Shown here: positions 1 through 10,836 of the stretch, piece after piece
How positions within the stretch are numbered: position 1 is the stretch's first letter
Layout of the letters: every line of letters begins with the position of its first letter
From: Rhynchosporium graminicola
Taxonomy: Eukaryota; Ascomycota; Leotiomycetes; Helotiales; Ploettnerulaceae
Length of the DNA: 64,000 nucleotides
Direction: 5' to 3'
Assembly: GCA_900074885.1 (NCBI GenBank)
Contig: FJUW01000004.1
Coordinates: 2,826,578 to 2,890,577, forward strand
Made by a program: the position numbers and the translations under genes
The notes under the pieces: generated by a model
What the model saw: only the letters and a program-made list of their open reading frames with translations
Told to the model about the DNA's origin: nothing
Databases searched by the model: none

Positions 1-2004
1 TGAAGTAGAGACTAATACATCCTGACTTCTTTAAGGGCTAAGCGCAGGTCATTAAACCTTAGAACAGCTAGTTACAGGCAGGAACATAGAAGTCATCATC
101 TATTTATACAAGAGCTTTCGGAGTCTAGAAATTGTAAATTCGGATGCTATCGTATCGATTGGAGTTTCTGGCTGCATGATAAACGCCTCATCTTGTACAA
201 TCTGGACGGCAAACATACTGTCTAGCCAGACATTCGAGGACTGAAGTCGGAAAGAGGAAAATCATTTTCGAAAGATGCTGTCAATCAAAGTTAACTGTTA
301 CCCAAGCAAAATTCCTGAGCGACCGTACAAAACATCCTCCCCAGTGAGAAGTGAGTATTTATGTGCTCATACCACTACATCACTATCCGTTACCATATAC
401 CCAAATCTTCGTACTTCGATTCAATCATGTGACTTCCTCGAAGCTAAGTTTCCCCGATGTATAGTGGAGGAAGTTTCCAACCATGCTATAATCTCCTACC
501 TATATTTCAACTAAAAATACTTTTTGGTGTACTTACTACCTATGCGAGTGTCTATGATCCATTGTAAAACTCATATTCCTTGCGTGCAGAATTCGACCTT
601 TCTTAATCCACGCCAGAACCTCGCGGATCGGCAACCTATCCTACAACAATATTCAAGAGTAAAAGTCTGCCAAGTCTTAGCTCATCTTTCGACACTTTCC
701 ATCTGACACTCTCCTTTCGTCTTCATATCTCTGGCTCCCCGTACCTATAGTTCTGCTCGTATTTCTCTGATAGGTAGCATGTTAGCTTATCTCAATTACG
801 GCTGAGCATCCTAAAGTACCACCTCTCAATTACGTTTCTAGGATTCCTCCCACTCGAGCATGAATAGATTCTGTAATACCTGGGAGCTATCTCAGTCCTC
901 TGACTTCTTCTTACCTTATGATTATCTGAGATAATAGACCGCTCTGAAATTCCTTCACAACATACAGGGACAGGACATCGAGCGCTTAAACTTAACCTGG
1001 CCTAAAACATCAGTATCGAGTTGTATAGAAGTATTAGTAATGGGAAAAATCTACCATCCCGTTTCAACGGAGAGTTATGCCGTTTTGCGAGTTTTCTGCG
1101 AGCTTGCAGATTTGTGTATGAGAGGCGCACTTTCGAAGCTGGCACCAAGCATAAATGGCGGACTTGGATTGGAAGTATCGATGTTCGGGACTTGACTCGG
1201 GATGGGCTGTATAGGTTTCAGGTACATATTTTCTTGTTTTGTTCTCTGTTCGTGTATGCGGGGATTTGAGAAGAGTGGTGATTTAAGTTTGTACTGACAG
1301 ATATATTCTGGCGGCAAGGTAGCATTTTGGTGAGATATGCATTGCTTTACACTGCTGGTGATGCTATGATCATTGGCAGGATTTTCAGTCAGCATACGAC
1401 GAGCACGGTCTGATGGAGTATCAAGCATTCTTGAAACTCGAGCTCTGGCTGTCCTAGAATAAGTCGAAAGGGGATGATTACGAATTTGTAAACTCTCAAG
1501 CGTTCAATTGATATGGATTTGTTTAAGAGTCTTGATTCAGAAAAAGAAGATTTCGAATACAAAACTCCATTAGAATGTCTCAACCTCAGACGTGCGAGTG
1601 GTCCTGGTGATTAGTCGTATGATTCGAATCAGACATTTATCTCGGAGCAGCGTCCCGTCCCAAGACTCTCTAATTTATTAGTGTTACATTGCAGATTTCA
1701 TCATCATCTTCGCTGTATCAAATTTCTTTGTTGACTTTCGCGCTCGCACTTTTTGTAGAGGCATCGAAGCTGCACGTGATGGAGGGGTCAAGTGCCAAGA
1801 GAAACATTTTGTCATCGAGGGGCGGCAAAATTGAAGAGGGGGAACGGACATTTTTTTTGGGGCTGTGAACTTATCTCGATTTCAAAGCAACAACCAAGAA
1901 ATTCTCAATTATCAGACTCTTCCACCACAATTTAAGACGCTCTTCTTTCCCCTACATCCGTACAATTCTCTTATAACCAAAATCTTCAAGCCACAGAAAA
2001 CTTA
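1..2004. other. intergenic region without a convincing gene
   Basis: Only short, unconserved open frames are present on both strands and none resembles a known protein family to me. The last 150 bases before the WD40 gene are pyrimidine-rich, with an AT stretch and a T-run near 1851, and probably hold its promoter and 5' leader. I see no tRNA, rRNA or repeat here. Confidence 0.5.
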
Positions 2005-3546
2005 ATGACAATGTCGTCCTCCAAAGATCTCAACGATCTCAATGACCCTCATGCTGGGGATGACGAAGAAGCAGCCATGCTCGACCAGGACGAAATGGAA
2101 GAAGAGATCATAGACGATGGTGATGCAGCGATGGACTCTGGGTCCTCAGACGACGAGGGTGAAGATAGGGAACAAGAGGACGAAATCATGGAAGAAATCC
2201 AATTGCAAAACGACTCCTCCGCACACTTCGACTTCCACCCCGACAGCATATTCACAATCGCACAACATCCTACAAACTCCAATCTCGTCGCGACTGGAGG
2301 AAGCGAAGGCGACGACAAAGGTGGAATAGGATACATATGGGATTCCACACCCAACGTCACAGACACGCCTGTCTTACCTGCTAGTTATCAAACTTCGCCG
2401 CAGGAGGGACCGACGGAAAGGAAATCCCTACAGCCGATATTCAAGTTGGAGGGACATACAGACTCGATCAATGCGCTCGCATTCACATTACCCAAAGGCG
2501 AGTTTTTGTTTTCCGGCGGTCTAGACGGCAGACTACGCGCATATGTATCGAATCCCAATGGCTCAAAATGGAAATTCATATGCGAAGTTCAAGAAGTCGA
2601 AGAAATTAATTGGATGATTCCATGTCCGAATCCGTCTTCACCAAATACAATCGCGCTCGGCGCAAACGACGGCTCAGTCTGGGTATACACCGTTGATCCT
2701 ACGAACAAGGCCGCACCCTTAGTCATTCTACAGACTTACTTCCTCCATACATCGTCCTGCACAGCGGGCTCCTGGTCCGCAGATGGTAAACTCCTCGCTA
2801 CTGTTAGTGAAGATGAGAGTTTATACGTCTGGGATGTGTTTGGTGATGGCGCAGCGGCTGGGTTGACACAAGGTGATTCCTCAGCCTATGTCGTAGGTCT
2901 AACATCTATCGACCAGCGCTTCGCTGTTGAAGGCGGTCTTTTCAGCGTCGCGATCTCGCCAGCGGGCAATTTCGTCGTCGTAGGAGGCGCAGGCGGGAAT
3001 ATCAAAGTCATAGGCCTCCCGAGATTATCGTCCGATACACCGAATCCGGCAGCGAAAACGAGTAGGAATAAAGCTGTCACGGGCAAGATCAGTGCGTCGG
3101 CTGGCCAGAGTGGGATGATACTGGCGGATTTGAAGGCGCAGGGTGATGGGATTGAAGCGCTATCTTTCTCAGCTCCGCCTTTGACTTTATTGGCGGCGGG
3201 GAGTGTAGATGGTAGTATTGCGCTTTTCGACAGTGCGCATCGGTGGGCGGTAAGGAGACATATTAAAGAGGCGCATGAAGAACATAGTGTTGTGAAGGTT
3301 GAATTCGTCAAGGGCGGCGCCGGGTATATGTTGACGAGCTGTGGAATGGATGGTGTGGTCAGAAGGTGGGATACTAGAGGCGGCACTGGGATGGCGAACA
3401 GTGGATTTGTGAAGGAGTGGAAGGGACACAGGGGCGATGGAGAAGGAGGAGGTGTATTGGGATTTGTGCAGGGTGGTGATGGAGGGAGGATCGTTACGGC
3501 TGGCGATGATGGGGTGAGCCTAGTTTTTGAAGCGTCTGTTGCTTAG
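2005..3546 (+). CDS. SQT1: WD40-repeat ribosome assembly chaperone, Sqt1/AAMP-like
   Basis: A single uninterrupted frame of 513 residues. The N-terminal 70 residues are strongly acidic (runs of E and D), followed by the segment EEIQLQNDSSAHFDFHPDS and a series of WD40 blades, for example YIWDSTP, LFSGGLDGRLRAY, LLATVSEDESLYVWD and SCGMDGVVRRWD. An acidic leader followed by a beta-propeller matches the yeast Sqt1/metazoan AAMP family, whose yeast member is the dedicated chaperone of ribosomal protein uL16 (Rpl10) and acts in late 60S assembly in the cytoplasm. A second ATG two codons downstream (2011) could also be used. No intron is needed. The family assignment is by pattern recognition; the function is inferred from the family. 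Confidence 0.88.
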   Translation: MTMSSSKDLNDLNDPHAGDDEEAAMLDQDEMEEEIIDDGDAAMDSGSSDDEGEDREQEDEIMEEIQLQNDSSAHFDFHPDSIFTIAQHPTNSNLVATGGSEGDDKGGIGYIWDSTPNVTDTPVLPASYQTSPQEGPTERKSLQPIFKLEGHTDSINALAFTLPKGEFLFSGGLDGRLRAYVSNPNGSKWKFICEVQEVEEINWMIPCPNPSSPNTIALGANDGSVWVYTVDPTNKAAPLVILQTYFLHTSSCTAGSWSADGKLLATVSEDESLYVWDVFGDGAAAGLTQGDSSAYVVGLTSIDQRFAVEGGLFSVAISPAGNFVVVGGAGGNIKVIGLPRLSSDTPNPAAKTSRNKAVTGKISASAGQSGMILADLKAQGDGIEALSFSAPPLTLLAAGSVDGSIALFDSAHRWAVRRHIKEAHEEHSVVKVEFVKGGAGYMLTSCGMDGVVRRWDTRGGTGMANSGFVKEWKGHRGDGEGGGVLGFVQGGDGGRIVTAGDDGVSLVFEASVA

Positions 3547-4047
3547 AAGGAGACGAAATAAAGGTGAAGGAGTGTTATCTAATTCTGTGAACGGCCTTGG
3601 TGATTGAGCATGTGGCGTTGAACTCCCCCTTGTTTACATTACGTTGCGAGCGTTAGAAAATCACGAGAGCAGACTCAGGCAGTGCAATGCAATTCCCACT
3701 TAAACTCTACCAAATTCCCACGTATCATCTGTTCCCTTCCACTGGCTTTCCCATTCTCCCTTGATCCCACTTTCCAAAAGTACCCATGTCATATCTATAG
3801 CAATTCAGCCTACAGCACCCCGAGTCAAGTCAACTTCGGTTCAGAAATCGCCGTCCTTCAAGATCTCATGCTTGGAATTGGTCTCAACTATGGATGGACG
3901 AATAATATTCTCGAAAAAGAAATATGGGGAATGTTTTTCAGTTTCTGCTTATAGAGTTGTATTGCAGATGTGCTGCTCGCAGGTTAGATAGGTTGTCTTG
4001 TCTCTCGCTTAGCGAGTATGTTAGGTAGGTAGGTAGTGAGGTAGGTA
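3547..4047. other. 3' flank of the WD40 gene, no gene seen
   Basis: Short open frames at 3682-3991 on the plus strand have no recognisable content. The segment ends in a run of GGTA/GTAG repeats (about 4020-4047) directly beside the first MITE copy. Confidence 0.4.
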
Positions 4048-4586
4048 CCTTAGAGGCAAGGGCAGGGGTATTTGAATGGTCAAAGGAAGGTCAAAGGACG
4101 GTTCCGCATATGAATAGTCCTCTATAGAGGGAATCACCAAGGGGACAGAAATTGGGTAAGTGAATTTCTCGTGCCTTCCTATTGAAGTACTAAGAGTAAA
4201 AATGCTCAGTGATACTCTTACTTTCGGCATCGATACTAGCTTAACAATTTTAATATAATACACAAAAGGAGTTGATCATCGGTCGATTTAGCAAAAGTAC
4301 ACTCTAGGTTAGCCGAGCTATTAGTATACCCTAAGGTAGTCGAAGGAGAGTAATTAAAGAAGTTTATTCCTGCCTTATATCTGCTATTCAGTACCGTTCT
4401 AGGACCGTTCTTAGCCTTTTGAATCGTTCCTAGCTCTAAATTCATTCTTTGTTTGAAACTAGTCTTACTATGGAACCGGTAGAAACCCGTCCCCTAGTGA
4501 TTCCCTTATTATACCTCCCTTTATATACCGAATCGTCCAGAGACCATCACTTGACGGTTATTTTACACCTGGGCTTGCCTGTAAGG
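4048..4586 (+). mobile_element. MITE copy A, about 539 bp, TA target duplication
   Basis: The left end begins CCTTAGAGGCAAGGGCAG. The right end, read as reverse complement, begins CCTTACAGGCAAGCCCAG, giving an imperfect terminal inverted repeat of about 20 bases. TA is present immediately outside both ends (GGTA before, TAAG after). The interior carries no transposase. Related copies occur in this window at about 10.26-10.84, 53.53-54.07, 54.07-54.37 and 56.54-57.11 kb, sharing internal blocks such as GGAGTTGAT..GGTCGATTTAG and GGTGATTCCC (in opposite orientation in the 53 kb copies). The structure fits a non-autonomous DNA transposon; TA duplication suggests, but does not prove, a Tc1/mariner-type mobiliser. 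Confidence 0.75.
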
Positions 4587-7056
4587 TAAGTAAACATGGT
4601 TTAGCATATTTAGGCCAAGGCGTTTGAGGGCTGGTGATTTTGATATGAGATTTGCAGCTCGAAGCATGACCAAGTTCTGTTTCTACACGTTGAGAGATGT
4701 GTTTATACTATATTGAGAGTGCTCCATTAAGATAATTATGAGGCAGGAATATCCCAAGGGACCAAGGGTGTTCGACATAGTACCTAAGTAATATAATGTA
4801 TATCGATACTTGGATAGGAGGAATCATGGAAGGGGGGTGAAGAGAATAAAGTTTACAGTAAGTTACTGGAGATAATCAAGCTAGCGTACTATGGACGACT
4901 AGTGAGATGCGACCAGAAACACGGGTATAGTGAGCTAGAACTTTGCAGACGAGTGAGAGTGAGAGAAGAAGGGAGTCGGGGTTCAAGTTGAGGGTTATCT
5001 TGCTGGTATGAATTTCGGATGAAAAGATAACAGCGCTGTTTATAGAGAGTTGTTTTTCCTGAGGATTCGATAGGCGTTGGAGAGGTTGCGACAGTTGAAG
5101 CTCCGAGGGAAGCTACTGATAACATAGAAGGGTGTAGAGTAAAAAGATAGCTTGGGTGATAGCATGTTAGGACTTCGGAGGCAGGAAGTAAGAAGATAAA
5201 AAGGGCCATCTGGATTCTGTTTTACCTTTCGAGGTATTGTATTGTATGTCTGTAGAAAGAAGAATGAATTCCCACTACGAAGCGTAGACAAGTTCAAACA
5301 CAAAAGTATAACATCTTACATATTTCTCTCTTCCCAAGCCTCGCTTCCGTTCCCTCTTGTCTATGAATCCCCTCCTTTCTACATCTCACTTTATTGAAAT
5401 TGAGCTTTACTATTGCTCGGCGCATCTTAAGCCTTGAAATACGCCAGATGCACACAAAGATGTAAGCTCACTGGATATCACAAAATGGCATAAGTATCTA
5501 CCTACTTTGAGACGACTTTGAATACCTCCCGCACATCATACTACTATGCAAATCGATGCTACATACCGCTTTCTCCGGCAGGAGAGTTACGAAGCTCGAC
5601 CCGATCTATAAACCAGGCATGTTTGGAATCCACATCAGCTAGCACTCGCAACCTCGCATGGGAGGTAGCTAGCTCAGTCTAGGTAGTAGCTAGCTCATTC
5701 TTCAAAGTGCATAGATACCTCTAACAACACATCCGACGTGGAGAGCAGCACGAGTATAGTACTACTTGTTTACTTACAACTGGTGATAGGAACGTGCTGC
5801 ACACGGTCCCACGGAGGCTTTACAATCCACATAATCTAAGATCCAATTTCGCCTCCAAAGCGAAAATGTACTGCGCATCAAGCAAGAAATAAACATCACA
5901 TCTCAATATCCTAAAAACCCGTTATACACGCACGCAGCTTTACTTTCCAGGAACTATAACTGTAGATCCATAAACCACACCCAACAACCAGCGCTCAGGT
6001 ATTACACATCTGGTCCTACCATACCACTCCAGAACAGGTCCAGGTCATACCACACCAACTCAATCTCTCGTTTCGAGAATCTGATATCAATTCCCTACCA
6101 TTTCCAGATACGTTCTCTTTTCTTTGAGTACCTACCTATACATACCTACCTACCTCCCTCCCTCCCTCTCTCCCTCTCCCACACGACATAAGTCGACAAA
6201 ACTCACCATTCATCATTCCTCCTCTCGGACGAGCAACGAAGAACAAATATCCCAATCACATCCTCAACCAGCTAACCACCATAACCACCTAACTTCCCTA
6301 ACCACCTAACCACCCCAAAACCCCATCTCAAAACCCACATAAAAAACCCCCGAAATCACACAACGAAACCCGTCCCACGCAAAACATACCTCCCAACCAT
6401 CATCCTTCTCTCTCTCTCAAGAGACTTCTCCATCGGTCAGTACTTGAAAGTAACGAACCTCACCACCACGGCGCGCCGCATCCCATCCCATCACAAGTCG
6501 CAGCTTCGCCTACCGTGAATACATACATATACCGAACCTGAGCACCGACAGATAATATTACCATGCGAGGAAAGATTCTATGGACATCTAATCTAATTTC
6601 CATGCTTTTTTTCTAATTTCTTTGACTTTCAAGTAATGCGGATGTGCAGGTACTGTTAATCTAAATATGTGTGTGATCCGAACATTCCATCTCTATCTCT
6701 CTTTCTACCTACGAGCTCGAGGGAAGCACGCAAATACACACGGTATTTGACGCGTAGTTACGTGAGGAGAAAATATATAATATGATGTGATGAGATCGAA
6801 ATTGTAATTATCTTCAAGGAGCTAGCGCTGATATTCTCATGTTTGAACTTTGACGTCGGAGAGATAAGTCCGTGGCATTAAAAGTGTAGTCCCGGAACTC
6901 TAAATGTAAAAACCTCGCCATATGCTAAAATGATCTAGAAACCACCTCCATATATTCATCCAGCCCCCCTATATAGTTTAAATCTCGTCTCATTGACCCA
7001 TCTCTCGAAACCAATATCCAATTTCCGTCTCTACCAAGCCCTTCTCACCAATCAAC
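4587..7056. other. gene-poor region, 3' side of the CoA ligase
   Basis: About 2.5 kb without a supportable gene. The open frames between 4889 and 5303 on the minus strand are compositional. The part from 6120 to 6420 is a strongly C- and pyrimidine-rich low-complexity tract (ACCTACCTCCCTCCC and AACCACC runs). The segment 6900-7056 is probably the 3' untranslated region of the minus-strand gene that follows. Confidence 0.4.
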
Positions 7057-9267
7057 TTACAATCTCGCACCCCCCTTCCTCCTCGCCTCCTTCTCCTTGT
7101 CCCTCAATAGCCTTCTCAAAATCTTCCCACTTGGACTCTTCGGAATCACATCAATAAACTCCACGCCGCCTTTGAGCCATTTATGTCTAGCTTTATGCTC
7201 CTCGACATGTTTCTGGATCTCGCGTTTGACCATGCGATCATTGTCTTCTAGACCGACGGAGGACGATTTCACGATGAATGCTTTGGGGACTTCGCCTGCT
7301 GCGTCGTCGGGGACGGGGATGACAGCGCAGTCGGCTACGGAGGGATGAGTGAGGAGGTGGGCTTCGAGCTCAGCGGGGGCGACTTGGAGACCCTGGTTGG
7401 TGTTAGCGTGGGACGAGCAAGAACGTTCAGATGGTGGAGATATCTAGGAAAGGGGTGCGAAACTCGAGGACTTGTCGAGATTGAACATACCTTGACTTTA
7501 ATCAACTCCTTAATCCGATCCACAATAACGATATGCTCCGTTCCAGCGGGAGATTTCCTCACTACCGCCTCATCACCTGTCCGCATCCATCTTCCACCAC
7601 CATCTGTATCATCCAGAAAAGTCTCCAGATTCGCCTCATCGTTATTCAGATATCCAATAACGACCGAAGGAGATTGAATGACTAGTTCACCAGGTTGGTC
7701 GTAGCCTGAGATCTCGATGCCTTCGATGGACATGATCTTGGCATTGAATCCAGGAAGGAGAGAGCCGCTGGTTCCGAAATAAATATCGTTTTCAGGACTG
7801 GAGCATACAACTGTGCAGGTTTCGGTGAGACCTGGATTTTGGTTAGAATTTTGTTTCGGGATCAGGATGAGAGTACTTGCCGTAGCCTTGTCGAATCTTC
7901 CATTCTGGATAGATCTTCTGCAAATCCTCTGCAGTTTCAGCACCCAGTGGTGCAGCTCCTGTGAAGATTGCCTTCACGCTGCTGAGGTCAAACTGAGAGC
8001 ATACCGACTGATTCTTGGCCAATTGGATGATAATGGGAGGAACCTGATCCTATTAGCAAACACTCCGTCCAACTCATCAATACGACTTACCAAATACAGA
8101 GTCTCGATCCTCTGAGTCTGAATAGCTTTCAAAAATGATTGCAACTCAAACTTTGGGAGGATGATCACACCATCACCACGGTACGTACTGGCCTGAGCAA
8201 TCACAACCAGACCATAAATATGGCTTAGAGGTAATAGACCAAGACCGACTTCTGTTCTCTGGTCCTCTGGTCTCTTGTCCCGGGTTGGTTTTTCAAAAGT
8301 TCCAATTTGAAGGATATTTGCGATCACGTTGCGATGGCTGATCATGACACCTTTCTATGAAGCAGTCAGCAGCTACTCATCCGCCAGTCACTGGATGTCA
8401 GATTACAGGCAATCCAGAAGTTCCGCTCGAGTAACACAAATACGCGGTTTGTTTCGCGCCTTGCCCTTTCTCCCATTCTAAGTCTTCAAGAGCTGGAAGT
8501 TTGCTACCGGCATCGATCAATTGCGATGCAGTCTTGAAAGGGATTTGTTTGTCTCCGGAAAGCTCTTTGGGGAGTTCGAGGACATAAAGTCTTTCATTGG
8601 GAATGCCGGCAGCTTTAGCGGCTCGTAGGGAGGTTTCGAGAAGAGGTATGCACTGTCAAGGTTAGTTTGATTGCAGTATTATGTTGAGAGAACTTACCTA
8701 CCGTGAATAGTGCCTTCGCTCTAGAGGATTTTAGCTGGAATTCCAGCTCCGAAGCCGAGTATGCGGCATTAGCAGGCGTTGCGATACCATTAAGTCTATG
8801 GACCGCATATGCCAATGTCATAGAATCGACCTGTGATACATCAGTCCTTATTCCCGCAAGCGCATACCAGAACAGCGTCCGATGGACATACGCACGGTAT
8901 TTAGAGCAAATATGCCCACGACTTTATCCCATTCCGTGCCTGCGTTGGGCTTCCATCCGAATTCCTTTGCCAAAGCACGAGCCAGATGATCAACTCTCGT
9001 CACCACCTCTGTCGCGGAGAATGTGCGTCCTGAGAGTCCGCATGTGAACGGGTTACGGGAGGATTCCAAAGGGTGTCGGCCATAAGCGTCGTCCAGCATG
9101 AATTTGGAGATGGGAACATTGTCGGGGACTGCGGGGTTGTTAGCTGGGTGCTTTGGGTTCTGGATGTCGAGATCAGGCGCGGAAAGTGTGGGCATTGGGA
9201 TAGGAGAAGCTTAAGGTTACATACCATGGGGAAGTTTAGGAACCCAGGATGGAGGTGAGAAGACCAT
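7057..9267 (-). CDS. 4-coumarate-CoA ligase-like acyl-CoA synthetase, peroxisomal
   Basis: ANL-superfamily adenylating enzyme that activates a carboxylic acid with ATP and CoA. Spliced exons on the minus strand: 9267-9225, 9128-8896, 8830-8702, 8652-8407, 8354-8091, 8043-7881, 7831-7491 and 7392-7057, giving 584 codons plus stop, normal for the family. Visible motifs are the AMP-binding loop SSGTSGLPKG, the A5 motif GYGLTET, the hinge DRIKELIKVKG and the C-terminal catalytic-lysine motif PKSPSGKILRR. The first exon encodes a typical fungal 4CL-like start (MVFSPPSWVPKLPHVPD). The protein ends in ARL, an acceptable PTS1 variant, so peroxisomal location is likely. The intron 7832-7880 has a GC donor (GCAAGT); the others are GT-AG. 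The substrate cannot be told from sequence; it may be an aromatic or fatty acid. Confidence 0.9.
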
Positions 9268-10262
9268 GATGGTCAGACGGATAGTAAGCAGGACTCGTGA
9301 TGCAGATGGATGGATGGATGGATGGAGTTCAATTGGAATCAACAGGGGTCGCTTCAGCCGTGATGTGATTGGTACTTCGTATGAGCCAATCTCGAATTGT
9401 CCAACTCATATACGAGTACCCGGCTTGTTTTAAAGTCAGATGAGGATAGATGATTAAAGATAGATGTACAGGAGGGAAGAGGAGAAGAGATGACCGAATA
9501 GCTTCAATCCATACCACTGTGAGTAGCCTCGGATCTCAAGCCACTGGACCTTAGCTTGTACCCCAGTTTTCGACTCCAGGCGGGGAAGCCGCTAGTTATG
9601 CTTTGGCTGGGCCGAGCCGAGGCCGAGGTCAACTTTAAGTATTTTTGGTGGAAGGAGGTAGGTACTTCAAGAGGACTTCGACATTCTACCAACCCAACTT
9701 CTTTCACTAAGAATATATATAGGTAAAGATCTCGATAAGAATATAGGTGCTCTTACCGACTGCGGGAAGAGTCGAATCTTTTTATGTAAAATGCATCGGC
9801 TCATACACTTCCATTCTCATGTCTATTGATGCTATCCAAATACAGCTTGGCGAAAACCTCAAATTCGTGGTCCAGCTCGCAACGATTCACAGCTCCGGAG
9901 AGAGAAGCAGATTAGTTTTCATATCTCATACCATACTTTCTCGGAGTTTGTTTACCTGAAACGATTGTTAGGTGTTCAAGGCCACCAGTTCCTGACATCT
10001 ATTTCGGGACATGCTCGCGCGCACTGCTTCTGCTTGTTTTGCGGCTTCAACTCGGGATGCTGGCCTTAGCCTCGTAGCTTCCGGACTTATGCCACGCTTG
10101 GTACCGAAATTTGGCGCCTGTGAGTAAGATACAGGAGGTACCTGACAGGCATGCCCGGGAGCAAAGAAATGTTCAGGTGATGGTTCTCTGAACATTCATC
10201 TCAAGTACCGTACAGGTAAGAAGGAATCACCAGGGGACGGGTCTTTGACGAAAGAAAGACTA
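9268..10262. other. 5' flank of the CoA ligase and repeat-rich spacer
   Basis: The first part holds the upstream region of the minus-strand CoA ligase, with a short GGAT(GGAT)n tract at about 9307-9325. No reliable gene is present. Bases 10216-10255 repeat the MITE-internal block around AATCACCAGGGGACGGGTCTTTGACG, so a fragment of that element lies just before the fuller copy. Confidence 0.45.
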
Positions 10263-10836
10263 ACTTACAGGCAAACGCAGTAGCAAAGAATCGCTCGGTG
10301 ACTATCTGTTGAAGGCCTGATTTACCTAGGTAGTTCTACAAGTACCTTAGGGAATTACTAGGAGGCTTGTCTTTGATAGTTCCTTTCAAGAAAGGCTAGT
10401 CGGAATCGAGCATCATACTTGAAGGGAATGATCCAAGAGCTACCTAGGAAAAGTACTGAATAGCACACATAGAGTAAGGACGCATTTCTTTCAATTACCT
10501 CCCTCTGACTACCACGAGTACCTAGTACTACTTGTAGTAGCTATGCTTACCTACCTAGTACTTTTGCTAGATCGACCGAATATCAACTCCTTTTAAGTAC
10601 TACCTACGTTGAAGTTGATGCGCTCGCATCCATACCAAAGTTTACAGTGCAACTTTGTCTTTTTGCTCTATGTTTTCGATTAGCAAGGCACGAGGAGGCC
10701 TCACCTCTAGTATCGTCAGGAAATCGTCCCCTGTTAGTCATTTTCTATTTATAGAACTATTTAACGCATAACCCGTCAGCTGACTATCCATTTACTTTTC
10801 AGAACTATTCTGTTGGCCCTGCCCTTGCCTCTAAGA
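10263..10836 (-). mobile_element. diverged MITE copy D of the same family
   Basis: The left end CTTACAGGCAAACGCAG and the right end CTGCCCTTGCCTCTAAG correspond to the two terminal inverted repeats of the family. The interior keeps recognisable blocks, including the sequence around GCTAGATCGACCGAATATCAACTCC and AAGGCACGAG, in the opposite orientation to copy A. It is more diverged than the copies at 4.0 and 53.5 kb and has been interrupted by small insertions of GTAC/CTAG-type sequence. Ends are approximate. Confidence 0.6.

Noticed and set aside
1021..1583. Overlapping open frames on both strands as a small gene
   Set aside because: No family motif, no splice-consistent extension and no codon pattern favouring one strand.
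2049..3429. Long minus-strand frames inside the WD40 gene (166 and 105 residues)
   Set aside because: They are antisense shadows of the clearly coding plus-strand frame.
7345..7677. 110-residue plus-strand frame over the CoA ligase
   Set aside because: It lies across two well-supported exons and an intron of the minus-strand gene.
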